From contig NZ_BCWV01000001.1 in assembly GCF_001894765.1 (NCBI RefSeq), forward strand, positions 1 to 64,000: a stretch of DNA of 64,000 nt, read 5' to 3'. Positions within the stretch are counted from its first letter, which is position 1, and each line of letters opens with the position of its first letter. The DNA is from Rhodococcoides corynebacterioides NBRC 14404. Its GTDB lineage: Bacteria > Actinomycetota > Actinomycetes > Mycobacteriales > Mycobacteriaceae. A program made the translations under genes and the position numbers. Below, one piece after another: positions 42,429-51,205 of this stretch. The notes beneath the pieces are model-generated. The model saw only the letters and a program-made list of their open reading frames with translations, was not told where the DNA came from and searched no databases.

Positions 42429-42905
42429 TCAGGGGCCGACGTCGACGGCCAGACCCGCTGTGATGCGGAGCAATTCGCGGTACGACGTCCGGAAGGTGAC
42501 GTCGGGGTGCCCGGCCGACGCCCACAGTCGGTCGTGCTCACCGAGCATCTCGTCGACGTAGGTCGGCAGGTTGGTCGGATGGCCGACGGGAGAGACCGAA
42601 CCGACGGATTGCCCCGTCGCGTGCCGGATCACCTCCGGCGTCGCGTGGGTCAGCGTGCCGCCGATCCGTGGCCCGGTCGCGGCGAGGTCCACGTTGTGGG
42701 CACCGGAGACGAGCAGGAGTACCGGATCGTCGTCGAGCAGATGAACCAACGACTTGACGACGGCGCCCACCTCGACCCCGTGCGCCGCAGCGACGGCGCG
42801 TGCGGTCGGCACGGGCGACTCGTGGGTGACCAGAACGCCGTGGTGGCCACGGGAGATGAGGACGTCCGCGACGTGCGCGGCGGCGGGGTGCGGAGTCCTG
42901 GCCAT
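42429..42905 (-). CDS. YbaK/EbsC-type aminoacyl-tRNA deacylase
   Basis: The 158-residue protein has the YbaK/ProX fold: TARAVAAAHGVEVGAVVKSLVHLL, VLLLVSGAHNVDLAATGPRIGG, LTHATPEVIRHATGQSVGSVSPVGHP. The Lys in VKSL and the SVSPVGHP loop are the catalytic site of Cys-tRNA(Pro) and related deacylases, which hydrolyse misacylated tRNA. A TATTCT box lies six bases before the ATG, so the transcript should be leaderless. Divergent from the crotonase gene, 62 bases apart. Confidence 0.82.
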   Translation of the reverse strand: MARTPHPAAAHVADVLISRGHHGVLVTHESPVPTARAVAAAHGVEVGAVVKSLVHLLDDDPVLLLVSGAHNVDLAATGPRIGGTLTHATPEVIRHATGQSVGSVSPVGHPTNLPTYVDEMLGEHDRLWASAGHPDVTFRTSYRELLRITAGLAVDVGP

Positions 42906-42967
42906 GACCGAAGAATAGGGCGGAAACCGCTGTCGTGCCCTCGGGTCGGCCCGGCTAGGGTGAGCCG

Positions 42968-43816
42968 ATGACGACCCCCGAGCCCGCGCAGCCGAGCACC
43001 TCCTGGACCGCGTTCACGGTCGAGACCGCCGACCACGTCGCCACCGTCACCCTCACCGGGCCCGGCAAGGGCAACGCGATGGGCCCCGACTTCTGGTCCG
43101 AGCTCCCGCTGATCTTCCGCGGTCTCGACGCGGACCCGGACGTACGGGCCGTCGTCCTCGCCGGATCCGGCCGCAACTTCAGCTACGGACTCGATCTTCC
43201 CGCCATGGCCGGCGAATTCGGTGCCGTTCTCGCCGACAAGGCGCAGGCGGGGCCGCGCAGCACGTTCCACGATCTGATCCTGCGGATGCAGTCGGCGATC
43301 ACCGCCGTGGCCGAGTGCCGCAAGCCCGTGATCGCGGCCGTGCAGGGCTGGTGCATCGGCGGTGGAGTGGACCTGATCTCGGCCGCCGACATCCGCTACG
43401 CCTCCGCGGACGCCCAGTTCAGCGTGCGGGAGGTCAAGGTGGCGATCGTCGCGGACATGGGCTCGTTCGCCCGCCTGCCAGCGATCATCGGCGACGGGCA
43501 TCTGCGTGAGTTGGCGTTGACCGGCAAGGACGTCGACGCGGAGTACGCGCACCGCATCGGCCTGGTCAACGACGTCCTGCCCGACGCCGACGCCGTCCTC
43601 GCCCGGGCCTACGAGACCGCGGCCCAGATCGCCGCGAACCCGCCCCTGGTGGTGCACGGCATCAAGACCGTGCTCGATCACGGGCGTCGCGCCGCGGCCG
43701 ACGAGTCGCTGCGCTACGTCGCGGCGTGGAACTCGGCGTTCCTACCGTCGGAGGACCTGACGGAAGCCATCACGGCCGTGTTCGAGAAGCGGCCGCCGCA
43801 GTTCCGGGGTGCGTGA
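42968..43816 (+). CDS. Enoyl-CoA hydratase/isomerase-family (crotonase) protein
   Basis: The 282-residue enzyme has the crotonase core: VATVTLTGPGKGNAMGPDFW, AVVLAGSGRNFSYGLDLPAMAG, ECRKPVIAAVQGWCIGGGVDLISAADIRYASADAQFSVREVKVAIV and DVDAEYAHRIGLVND. The oxyanion-hole glycines (GSGRNFSYG and WCIGGG) are in place. The Asp-x-Gly pattern at residues about 155-170 with DMGSFARLP is that of dienoyl-CoA isomerases rather than classic hydratases (Glu pair). A TAGGGT box at 42956-42961 lies six bases before ATG, so the mRNA is leaderless. Confidence 0.87.
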   Translation: MTTPEPAQPSTSWTAFTVETADHVATVTLTGPGKGNAMGPDFWSELPLIFRGLDADPDVRAVVLAGSGRNFSYGLDLPAMAGEFGAVLADKAQAGPRSTFHDLILRMQSAITAVAECRKPVIAAVQGWCIGGGVDLISAADIRYASADAQFSVREVKVAIVADMGSFARLPAIIGDGHLRELALTGKDVDAEYAHRIGLVNDVLPDADAVLARAYETAAQIAANPPLVVHGIKTVLDHGRRAAADESLRYVAAWNSAFLPSEDLTEAITAVFEKRPPQFRGA

Positions 43817-43852
43817 GAGTCGCCGCGTCGCCTCACCGCGGGAACGGCCCGA

Positions 43853-44305
43853 TCAGCGGAAGGCGCTCTTCGGGTCGTTCCACAACTGGTCGGTGAAGTC
43901 CTCGAGAACCACGAGCACCACGGAATCCTCCGCGCGCCGCAGAATCGACTTGCTGGCGCGAACCTGGAGGATGTCGCCCTTGGCGTCGGTCATGCGCCAC
44001 AACGAATCCGCGCGCGTGGCCACCGTGGTCAGGAACGTCTCCGCGATGTTCACGCCGAGCGGCTCGTTGGCCGGGAAGATGTCCTGCAGATGCAGCGCGT
44101 CGTCCGACCGCGGCGTCTGCTCGTCGAACCCCATGAGCTGGTCGAAGGCCTCGTTGGCGAACACCACGGTGCCGCCCGGCTCGACCGCGAGCACGGGCAG
44201 CGGGATCCGGTCCAGCACGACCGACACCGGAAGTGCCGGGAACTGAGCAGGATCGGAGATGCCTGCGGACGACGGGTTGCGACGATCGCCGACAGCTTCG
44301 CTCAT
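43853..44305 (-). CDS. PAS-domain protein, 150 aa
   Basis: ATG 44305 is preferred, with AAGGAC about 10 bases upstream; a longer in-frame reading lacks support. The product is a single PAS domain at about residues 25-140: LDRIPLPVLAVEPGGTVVFANEAFDQLMGF, then DIFPANEPL and DILQVRASKSILRRAEDSVVLVVLEDFTDQLW. PAS domains sense ligands, redox or light; with no output domain attached, it likely works through protein partners. Convergent with the crotonase gene. Confidence 0.78.
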   Translation of the reverse strand: MSEAVGDRRNPSSAGISDPAQFPALPVSVVLDRIPLPVLAVEPGGTVVFANEAFDQLMGFDEQTPRSDDALHLQDIFPANEPLGVNIAETFLTTVATRADSLWRMTDAKGDILQVRASKSILRRAEDSVVLVVLEDFTDQLWNDPKSAFR

Positions 44306-44449
44306 GGGTACCGCGTCCTTACGTTCTCGCTCGGCTGTCACGGGCGCCGCCCCGCCCCGGCCGGACCGGGGTCGAACGGAGCGATGGTAGCAGCGCACCT
44401 GGCGGCCGGGAGGCGACAACGCATCTCCCGGCCGACGGTGGACCTTCGC

Positions 44450-44941
44450 TCAGTGCGTGGCGTCGTTCTTCAGCCGCTCGACCGACGCGGTGATCTCCGC
44501 CTCGGCCTCGGCGCGACCGACCCAGTTCGAGCCCGTCACATGCTTGTTCGGCTCGAGGTCCTTGTAGTGGACGAAGAAGTGCTCGATGGCGTCGAGCTCG
44601 AACTGCGAGACGTCGCCGAGGTCCTGGATGTGGTCCCACCGCGGGTCGCCGGCCGGGACGCAGAGCACCTTGTCGTCGCCGCCGGCCTCGTCGGTCATCT
44701 TGAACATGGCCACGGGACGGGCCTCGACGATCACGCCGGGGAACACCGATTCCGGCAGGAGAACGAACGCGTCCAGCGGGTCGCCGTCCTCGCCGAGGGT
44801 GTCCTCGATGAAGCCGTAGTCCGCCGGGTAGCCCATCGCGGTGTAGAGGTAGCGGTCCAGACGCACCCGTCCGGACTCGTGGTCGACCTCGTACTTGTTG
44901 CGCTGACCCTTGGGGATCTCGATGGTCACGTCGAACTTCAC
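44450..44941 (-). CDS. ppa: Inorganic pyrophosphatase, family I
   Basis: GTG 44941 is chosen because AAAGGA lies eight bases upstream, with another GTG too close to it. The 163-residue enzyme hydrolyses PPi to drive biosynthesis. Core motifs are [37 protein letters not shown], the metal-binding [11 protein letters not shown] and [20 protein letters not shown]. Length and order match the mycobacterial cytosolic hexameric enzyme. The minus-strand orientation is divergent from the dacB-like gene. Confidence 0.95.
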   Translation of the reverse strand: MKFDVTIEIPKGQRNKYEVDHESGRVRLDRYLYTAMGYPADYGFIEDTLGEDGDPLDAFVLLPESVFPGVIVEARPVAMFKMTDEAGGDDKVLCVPAGDPRWDHIQDLGDVSQFELDAIEHFFVHYKDLEPNKHVTGSNWVGRAEAEAEITASVERLKNDATH

Positions 44942-45080
44942 GTCCACTGTCCTTTGCTCGGTGGCCACGTACGGTGCACGCAGACAGTAGCGGTCGCGGA
45001 ACGTCGGGTCGGCCGGAAGGGTCGATAGGGTGGTCGGGACACCGGGCGACGGCATCCGGACGGGCGGCGTGAGGAGTGAC

Positions 45081-46481
45081 GTGGGCAAGGCCAGGGGCTC
45101 GGTGCGCTCGCGTCTGCGCAGTCGCTGGGGCATCGCCGTCGCCGTCGTGGTCCTGATCGCCGGAATCGTCGGCGTCGCCGCCGTGACGCCGACGTTCACC
45201 GAGCCGGACGCGCCCGTGGTGTCGGCGCCCGAGCCGAGTCCCGTCGTCGCGACCCCGGCGGTCGCGCCCGTGCCCGCCGACGCGCCGCGTCCGGACCCGG
45301 CGGCACTCGCCGCGACGCTGGCCGCGCCGCTGCGCAATCCGGATCTGGGCCGCTTCACCGGGTCGGTCGCGGACGCGATCACCGGTGAGGTCCTGTGGAG
45401 CGCCGACCCCGACGCCGCCATGACGCCCGCCTCGACCACCAAGATCCTCACGGCGGCGGCGGCGATGCTCGCGCTGCCGTCCGACCACCGGGTCACCACC
45501 AAGGTGGTCCAGGGCGACGGTCCCGGCCAGGTCGTCCTGGTCGGAGAGGGCGATCCCACGCTGACGGCGCAGCCGGTCGGGACGCCGGGGTTCTACGAGG
45601 GCGGCGCCCGCATCGACGACCTCGCGGACCAGATCCGTCGCTCGGGAGCGCAGGTGAGTTCGATCGGCGTCGACCTCGGTGCGTACAGCGGACCGTCGTC
45701 GGCCGACGGATGGTTCCCCGGTGACGTCGCCGCGGGGTACATCGCGCCCATCGAGCCGGTGACCCTCGACGGCGGCCGCTCGGTCCCGACGGTCGACGAA
45801 TCGCCCCGCAGCGCCACCCCCGGACTCGACACCGGTCGCGCGCTCGCCCGTGCCCTGGGCCTCGATCCGGCCGTCGTGACCACCGAGTCCGCGCCGAGCG
45901 GGGCGGGATCGCTCGCCACCGTGCAATCCGCTCCGCTGCGCCAGCGGCTCGGACAGATGCTCGGCTTCTCCGACAACGTGCTGGCCGAGGCGGTCGGCCG
46001 TGAGGTCGCGGCGGCGACGGGCGCGCCCGCGTCGTTCGACGGCGCCACCGAGGCGGTGCTCACCACACTGCGGGACAACGGTGTCGACGTGGACGGCGTG
46101 CGACTCGCGGACACCAGCGGATTGTCGGTGGACAATCGCATTCCCGCGCGGGTGCTGTCGTCGATCGTCACCGCGGCCGCCGGTCCGGTGAACGATCGCA
46201 CGCACGCCGACGCCCTCCGGCCGATGCTGGACTACCTGCCGGTGGCCGGGGCGACGGGCACCCTCGCGGCGCGCTACGCCTCGGGGGATCGCACCGCGGC
46301 GGGGTGGCTGCGGGCCAAGACGGGAACGCTCTCGAACGCCAGCGCGTTGGCCGGATACGTGGTCGACCAGAGCGGACGAGTCCTGACGTTCGCGCTGATG
46401 TCCAACGACCGACCGCCCGAAGTGGGCCGACCGGCCCTGGACGCCGTGGCGTCGACGCTGCGGTCGTGCGGCTGCACGTGA
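45081..46481 (+). CDS. D-alanyl-D-alanine carboxypeptidase/endopeptidase (PBP4/DacB type)
   Basis: GTG 45081 follows GAGGAG by four bases; a TAGGGT box at 45026-45031 gives a leader of about 40 bases. The 466-residue protein has a single N-terminal helix ([20 protein letters not shown]) and a Pro/Ala-rich linker to about residue 85. The penicillin-binding core follows, with SxxK in PASTTKIL, SxN in [12 protein letters not shown] and KTG in [17 protein letters not shown]. The region between SxxK and SxN has the inserted domain of S13-family enzymes ([16 protein letters not shown]). It trims stem peptides in the wall, acting outside the membrane. Confidence 0.9.
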   Translation: MGKARGSVRSRLRSRWGIAVAVVVLIAGIVGVAAVTPTFTEPDAPVVSAPEPSPVVATPAVAPVPADAPRPDPAALAATLAAPLRNPDLGRFTGSVADAITGEVLWSADPDAAMTPASTTKILTAAAAMLALPSDHRVTTKVVQGDGPGQVVLVGEGDPTLTAQPVGTPGFYEGGARIDDLADQIRRSGAQVSSIGVDLGAYSGPSSADGWFPGDVAAGYIAPIEPVTLDGGRSVPTVDESPRSATPGLDTGRALARALGLDPAVVTTESAPSGAGSLATVQSAPLRQRLGQMLGFSDNVLAEAVGREVAAATGAPASFDGATEAVLTTLRDNGVDVDGVRLADTSGLSVDNRIPARVLSSIVTAAAGPVNDRTHADALRPMLDYLPVAGATGTLAARYASGDRTAAGWLRAKTGTLSNASALAGYVVDQSGRVLTFALMSNDRPPEVGRPALDAVASTLRSCGCT

Positions 46482-46534
46482 GAGATGCCTCCGGTGCCCA
46501 CCGGGGACGCTCGTGATCGAAAGCAGGTGCCCGG

Positions 46535-47563
46535 ATGGGTGACGCAGGAGTGATCGATTGGGACTTCGCGGCCCGCACCGGCGCTCGGCTGGCGCCGCGG
46601 GGACCCCGGACGTCCCGCTACACCGCCGAGGCCGTCACGGCCGAACTCGCCGACGCCTCGGTCCGCGCCGAGGCGCCCGTCAGGGAGGTCACCGGCCTCG
46701 CCGACGGACTTCCCGTGCCGGCCGCCCGCGTGCTGGACCGGCCGGAGTGGATCGCGGCGGCGTCGTCGTCCATGCGGGAGCTGATGGCCGAGCGGAGCGG
46801 CGACGGTGACGGTGACGGCGGGGCCTTCCTGGGCGGTAAGCCCGGCGGCCTGCAGGCCGGAGCCATGCTCGCCTTCCTCTCGACGGCCATCCTCGGCCAG
46901 TACGACCCCTTCACCGGTCCGAACGGCACGTTGCTGCTGGTGGCGCCCAACGTGGTGGCGGTGGAGCGATCACTGCGAGTGCGGCCGTCCGACTTCCGGC
47001 TGTGGGTGTGTCTGCACGAGGTCACCCATCGGGTGCAGTTCTCCTCCTCGCCCTGGCTCGCGGGCTACATGAAGGACTGCGTGAGCACGCTCGGCGACGG
47101 CGCGGACGAGCCGTTGTCCGCGCTGGTGTCCCGTGTGTCGGAGGCGTTGCGGAACCGAGAGGAGCTGGGCGACGGCATCGTCGGCCTGCTCCGGGCGACG
47201 CAGGCGCCCGCCCAACGGGAGGCCCTGGACCGGTTGCTGATGCTGGGGACGTTGCTCGAGGGGCACGCCGATCACGTCATGGACGCGGTCGGGCCGGCGG
47301 TGGTGCCGACGGTGGGGCGCATCCGAGAAGCGTTCGACGCCAGGCGTACTCGCAAACAGAACCCCGTACAGCGCATCCTGCGGGCGCTGCTCGGCATGGA
47401 CGCGAAGATGGCGCAGTACGTGCGGGGCAAGGCCTTCGTCGACGCCGTCGTGGCGCAGGTGGGCATGGCGCAGTTCAACGCGATCTGGACCGACGCGGAC
47501 ACGTTGCCACGCACCGACGAGATCGAGGCTCCCGAGCGGTGGACCGCGCGCGTCCTCGGATGA
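46535..47563 (+). CDS. Zinc-dependent metalloprotease, DUF2342 family
   Basis: The 342-residue protein has WDFAARTGARLAPRGPR, then GAMLAFLSTAILGQYDPF and LLLVAPNVVAVERSLRV. The zinc motif follows in WVCLHEVTHRVQFSSSPWLAGYM, and the later block LEGHADHVMDAVGPAVVPTV supplies further ligands. This is the actinobacterial DUF2342 family, often found next to tilS and hpt and sometimes linked to coenzyme F420 loci. Substrate unknown. ATG 46535 lies 53 bases after dacB; the gene overlaps tilS by four bases, so both are likely in one operon. Confidence 0.85.
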   Translation: MGDAGVIDWDFAARTGARLAPRGPRTSRYTAEAVTAELADASVRAEAPVREVTGLADGLPVPAARVLDRPEWIAAASSSMRELMAERSGDGDGDGGAFLGGKPGGLQAGAMLAFLSTAILGQYDPFTGPNGTLLLVAPNVVAVERSLRVRPSDFRLWVCLHEVTHRVQFSSSPWLAGYMKDCVSTLGDGADEPLSALVSRVSEALRNREELGDGIVGLLRATQAPAQREALDRLLMLGTLLEGHADHVMDAVGPAVVPTVGRIREAFDARRTRKQNPVQRILRALLGMDAKMAQYVRGKAFVDAVVAQVGMAQFNAIWTDADTLPRTDEIEAPERWTARVLG

Positions 47564-48591
47564 AGTTTCCGGAAACCCCTGCCCTGCAGCGCGTTCGACT
47601 GGTTGTGCGGGCGTGGTGCACGGAGTTCTCGCCCCCGGGCGCCGTCGTGGTGGGGTGCTCCGGCGGCGCGGACTCGACAGCGCTGGTGGCCGGTTGCCGC
47701 GCGGAGGGCCTGACGGTGCGCGCCGTGGCGGTCGACCACGGCCTGCAGGTCGGATCCGCGGACGTGGCCGCCGAGGCCGCCGCCCGTGCCGAGACGTTCG
47801 GAGCGACGGCGGTCGTGGTCCGCGCCGAGGTGGCCGGCCCCGGCGGTACCGAGGCAGCGGCTCGCCGGGCACGGCAGGCAGCGCTGCGTGAGGCGGCCGG
47901 CGGTCGACCGGTTCTGCTGGGCCATACGCTCGACGACCAGGCGGAGACGGTCCTGCTCGGGCTCGGCAGGGGTGCCGGGGCGGGGTCGCTGCAGGCGATG
48001 GCCGCGTGGTCGGAACCCTGGGGTCGCCCGCTCCTCGGCATTCGCCGGGCCGACACCCTGGCGGCGTGCGCCGACCTCGGCATCGAGCCCTGGGCCGACC
48101 CCCACAACGTCGACCCCCGTTTCGCGCGCGTGCGTGTCCGCAACGAGGTGCTGCCTCTGCTCGAGGACGTCCTGCAGGGCGGAGTCGCCGAGGCACTCGC
48201 GCGCACCGCGCGGCGCCTGCGGGAGGACGAGGACGTCCTCGGCGCGCTGGCCGACGAGCTGCTGGCGCGGGCACGCCGCGGGTCGACGGTCGACGCCGAG
48301 ACCCTCGCGGGCGCTCCGGTCGCCCTGCGCCGCCGCGCGCTGCTGGCGTGGTTGCGTGACCGCGGCGCCGACGTGCGGACCGACGCCACCCTCCGTGCGG
48401 TCGACGACCTCGTCGTCCGTTGGCGGGGGCAGGGTGCCGTCGCACTCGCCGAACCGCCCGGTACGCGACCGGAACTCGGGGGCGGACGGTTGGTCGCGGT
48501 CCGCCGACGTGGCAAGCTCGAGGTGGCCGGACACTCGCGCGACGGGCGTCCACTCGACCTGCTCGACCCGCTGGACCCACCCGAGAACTGA
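47560..48591 (+). CDS. tilS: tRNA(Ile)-lysidine synthetase TilS
   Basis: TilS converts C34 of tRNA-Ile(CAU) to lysidine, allowing AUA decoding. ATG 47560 overlaps the previous stop (ATGA). The 343-residue protein has the N-type ATP pyrophosphatase P-loop [13 protein letters not shown], the AVAVDHGLQ strand, [20 protein letters not shown] and the RPLLGIRR plus [14 protein letters not shown] region. The C-terminal domain is short, as in mycobacteria and relatives. Confidence 0.92.
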   Translation: MKFPETPALQRVRLVVRAWCTEFSPPGAVVVGCSGGADSTALVAGCRAEGLTVRAVAVDHGLQVGSADVAAEAAARAETFGATAVVVRAEVAGPGGTEAAARRARQAALREAAGGRPVLLGHTLDDQAETVLLGLGRGAGAGSLQAMAAWSEPWGRPLLGIRRADTLAACADLGIEPWADPHNVDPRFARVRVRNEVLPLLEDVLQGGVAEALARTARRLREDEDVLGALADELLARARRGSTVDAETLAGAPVALRRRALLAWLRDRGADVRTDATLRAVDDLVVRWRGQGAVALAEPPGTRPELGGGRLVAVRRRGKLEVAGHSRDGRPLDLLDPLDPPEN

Positions 48592-48617
48592 CGGCGCGAC
48601 CGAAGGGACACCCACCC

Positions 48618-49172
48618 GTGTACGAGGGCGACATCGCATCGATCCTGATCTCCCGCGAGGAGATCGACAAGCGTATCGCCGAGCTGGCCGAGGAGATCGC
48701 CGCTCGCTACCCGGTGGGAGAACCCGAGGGCGATCTCCTGCTCGTCGGCGTCCTCAAGGGCGCCATCATGTTCATGACGGATTTCGCTCGCGCACTGCCG
48801 ATTCCGAGCCAGCTCGAGTTCATGGCCGTCAGTTCCTACGGCTCGTCGACGTCGTCGTCCGGGGTGGTCCGCATCCTCAAGGACCTCGACCGCGACATCG
48901 CCGGCCGCCACGTCCTGATCGTCGAGGACATCATCGACTCCGGCCTGACCCTGTCCTGGCTGATGAAGAACCTCACCACCCGCCAGCCCGCGTCGCTCGA
49001 GGTGGTGACGCTGCTGCGCAAGCCGGAGGCGGTGAAGGTGGACGTCGAGGTGGCCAACGTCGGCTTCGACATCCCCAACGAGTTCGTCGTCGGCTACGGC
49101 CTGGACTTCGACGAGCGCTACCGCGACCTGCCCTACATCGGCACGCTCGCCCCGCACGTCTACGGCGGCTGA
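48618..49172 (+). CDS. hpt: Hypoxanthine phosphoribosyltransferase
   Basis: The 184-residue enzyme salvages hypoxanthine and guanine with PRPP. Landmarks are [40 protein letters not shown] and the PRPP-binding loop [18 protein letters not shown]. The purine-contact region [17 protein letters not shown] completes the set. GTG 48618 has AAGGGA upstream and is close to the start used in mycobacterial Hpt. It follows tilS in the conserved actinobacterial order tilS-hpt-ftsH, here with two extra genes before ftsH. Confidence 0.93.
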   Translation: MYEGDIASILISREEIDKRIAELAEEIAARYPVGEPEGDLLLVGVLKGAIMFMTDFARALPIPSQLEFMAVSSYGSSTSSSGVVRILKDLDRDIAGRHVLIVEDIIDSGLTLSWLMKNLTTRQPASLEVVTLLRKPEAVKVDVEVANVGFDIPNEFVVGYGLDFDERYRDLPYIGTLAPHVYGG

Positions 49173-49173
49173 C

Positions 49174-50505
49174 GTGCGGACCGCCACCGCGATCGCCGAG
49201 GACGTCCGCGCGGGGCGTCGTCAGCCCGCCGCCGTCGCACAGGAGTCGCTCGACCGCATCGCCGCCGCAGCACATCTGAACGCGTTCGCCGTCGTGCGTC
49301 CCGACGAGGTACTGCGCGAGGCGGACGCGGTGGCCACCCGCGCGGACCTCGCGACACTGCCGTTGGCGGGCGTGCCCGTCGCGGTGAAGGACAACGTGCC
49401 CGTCGCCGGGTACCCGATGCGCACCGGGTCGCGGGCGACACCCACGGCACCCTCGACCGCCGACCATGCCGTCGTCACGCGGTTGCGCGATGCCGGGGCC
49501 GTGGTGATCGGGCTGACGACCGTGCCGGAACTGTGCCTGTGGGCCGCGACGGACGGCGCCGACGGCATCACCCGCAACCCGTGGAACACCGACCTCACCG
49601 CGGGCGGTTCGTCCGGCGGCGCGGCGGCGGCCGTGGCGGCGGGTCTGGTCCCGATCGCCCACGGCAACGACGGGCTCGGGTCCATCCGGATCCCGTCCGC
49701 CGACTGCGGTCTGGTGGGCATCAAGCCCGGCCGCGGCGTCGTGCCGTCGGATCTGGGCGCGAACTCGTGGTTCGGCATGGCCGAGAACGGTCCGCTGGCG
49801 ACCACGGTCGCCGACGCCGCTCTGGTGCTGTCGGTGATGGCGGGAAACCGGTCCCTGGCCGTCGTCGACGCGCCTCGCGCGCTGCGGGTCGGCCTCGCGC
49901 TCGGCTCGCCGTCGCCCGTCGTGCGCGTCGACGGATCCTTCCGGCAGGCCGCCCGGGACACCGCCGACGCGCTCGCGGGATGTGGCCATCGCGTCGAGTC
50001 CGCCGAGTTGCCGTATCCCGCGAGCCCGGTGGGCCAACTCGCCCGCTGGACCGCGGGCGCGGCCGCCGATGCCGCCGGCCTGGACCGATCGGCGCTGCAG
50101 AAGCGCACTCGTCGTCACGTCGCCGCAGGTCGACTCGCGGGGCGATGGGTGCGGTCGTCGCAGATCGACGCACTCGAGCGGCGTGCGACGGCGTACTTCG
50201 CCGACGTCGACGTGGTGGTGACGCCGATGCTCGCCCAGCCGCCCATCGCCGCCGACCGGTGGAGCGAGAGGAGTTGGGCGAGCAACCTGGCGGCCAACAT
50301 CCGGTACGCGCCGTTCGCCGCGCTGTGGAACCTGCTGGGCTGGCCCGCCCTGAGCGTGCCGGTGCCGGGGACGCATCCGCGTTCCGGGACTCCGTTGGCC
50401 GCACAGATCGCCGGACCGCCCGGGTCCGAATCGGTGTTGTTGGCGCTCGCCGCTCAGCTCGAGCGCGAGCGTCCCTGGACGCGGACGGCCACCGACCGCG
50501 CCTGA
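49174..50505 (+). CDS. Amidase signature-family hydrolase
   Basis: The 443-residue enzyme has the Ser-cisSer-Lys triad of amidase signature enzymes: Lys in VPVAVKDNVPVAG, GGSSGGAAAAVAAG and DGLGSIRIPSADCGLVGIKPGRG with the nucleophile Ser. C-terminal WNLLGWPALSVPVPG is typical. Substrates of this family range from amides to glutamyl-tRNA; without gatB or gatC nearby a tRNA role is unlikely. GTG 49174 begins one base after the hpt stop, so it is probably part of the same operon. Confidence 0.87.
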   Translation: MRTATAIAEDVRAGRRQPAAVAQESLDRIAAAAHLNAFAVVRPDEVLREADAVATRADLATLPLAGVPVAVKDNVPVAGYPMRTGSRATPTAPSTADHAVVTRLRDAGAVVIGLTTVPELCLWAATDGADGITRNPWNTDLTAGGSSGGAAAAVAAGLVPIAHGNDGLGSIRIPSADCGLVGIKPGRGVVPSDLGANSWFGMAENGPLATTVADAALVLSVMAGNRSLAVVDAPRALRVGLALGSPSPVVRVDGSFRQAARDTADALAGCGHRVESAELPYPASPVGQLARWTAGAAADAAGLDRSALQKRTRRHVAAGRLAGRWVRSSQIDALERRATAYFADVDVVVTPMLAQPPIAADRWSERSWASNLAANIRYAPFAALWNLLGWPALSVPVPGTHPRSGTPLAAQIAGPPGSESVLLALAAQLERERPWTRTATDRA

Positions 50506-50524
50506 GCAGCCGGAGGCGGTACCG

Positions 50525-51019
50525 ATGTCGATCGAGGACGACGACCACGTCGAATGGAACCGCGAGGTGCGCGGCGAGACCCCGATCCAACAGCTCGACC
50601 GCAACTGGCTCGCGCTGCTCCAGGAGCTCCGCGTCGTGCAGACGGGTGTGCAACTGCTCACGGGCTTCCTGCTGACCCTGCCGTTCCAGGGCCGGTTCAC
50701 CGACCTCTCCACGGTCGGTCATGCCGTCTACCTGGTCACGGTGTCGGCCTCGACGATGGCGACGATCCTGCTGGTCGCTCCGGTGGGTATGCACCGCCTG
50801 CTGTTCCGGCAGCGCGCGATCGGTGTCCTGGTCACCACGGGTAATCGGCTCGCGATCGGGGGCATCGCGATGCTCGGGGTGACGCTGGTCGGGGCCGCGG
50901 CCCTGACGTTCGAGATCGTGGTCGGTGAACTCGCGTCGCTCGTCGCCGCGGCGGTGGTGGCGTTGCTCCTGGTCGGGTTCTGGTACCTGCTGCCGCGCGC
51001 GAATCGTCCTCGCGACTGA
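50525..51019 (+). CDS. DUF6328-family membrane protein
   Basis: The 164-residue protein has a charged N-terminus (EDDDHVEWNREVRGETPIQQLDRNW) and four transmembrane helices at about residues 36-56, 66-85, 101-122 and 128-152. LLQELRVVQTGVQLLTGFLLTLPF and LYLVTVSASTMATILLVAPV-type segments match actinobacterial DUF6328 membrane proteins. Function unknown. Its stop lies 187 bases before ftsH. Confidence 0.72.
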   Translation: MSIEDDDHVEWNREVRGETPIQQLDRNWLALLQELRVVQTGVQLLTGFLLTLPFQGRFTDLSTVGHAVYLVTVSASTMATILLVAPVGMHRLLFRQRAIGVLVTTGNRLAIGGIAMLGVTLVGAAALTFEIVVGELASLVAAAVVALLLVGFWYLLPRANRPRD

Positions 51020-51205
51020 CCACGGGCCGCCGCGGCCGGGGAACCATCGTCGGTCCGTCGTCGTTGGGCCGATTGTGTGCATCGGCGGGCGGGACCACCT
51101 TCGCGGTAACCTGACCCTTTCCGGTGCGGTGCCGTGGAGCGGGTGTCCCCGCCCCCGACCCACGCACGAGACGACGAGCCCGACGGCCCCAGAAGGCGAC
51201 GCTGT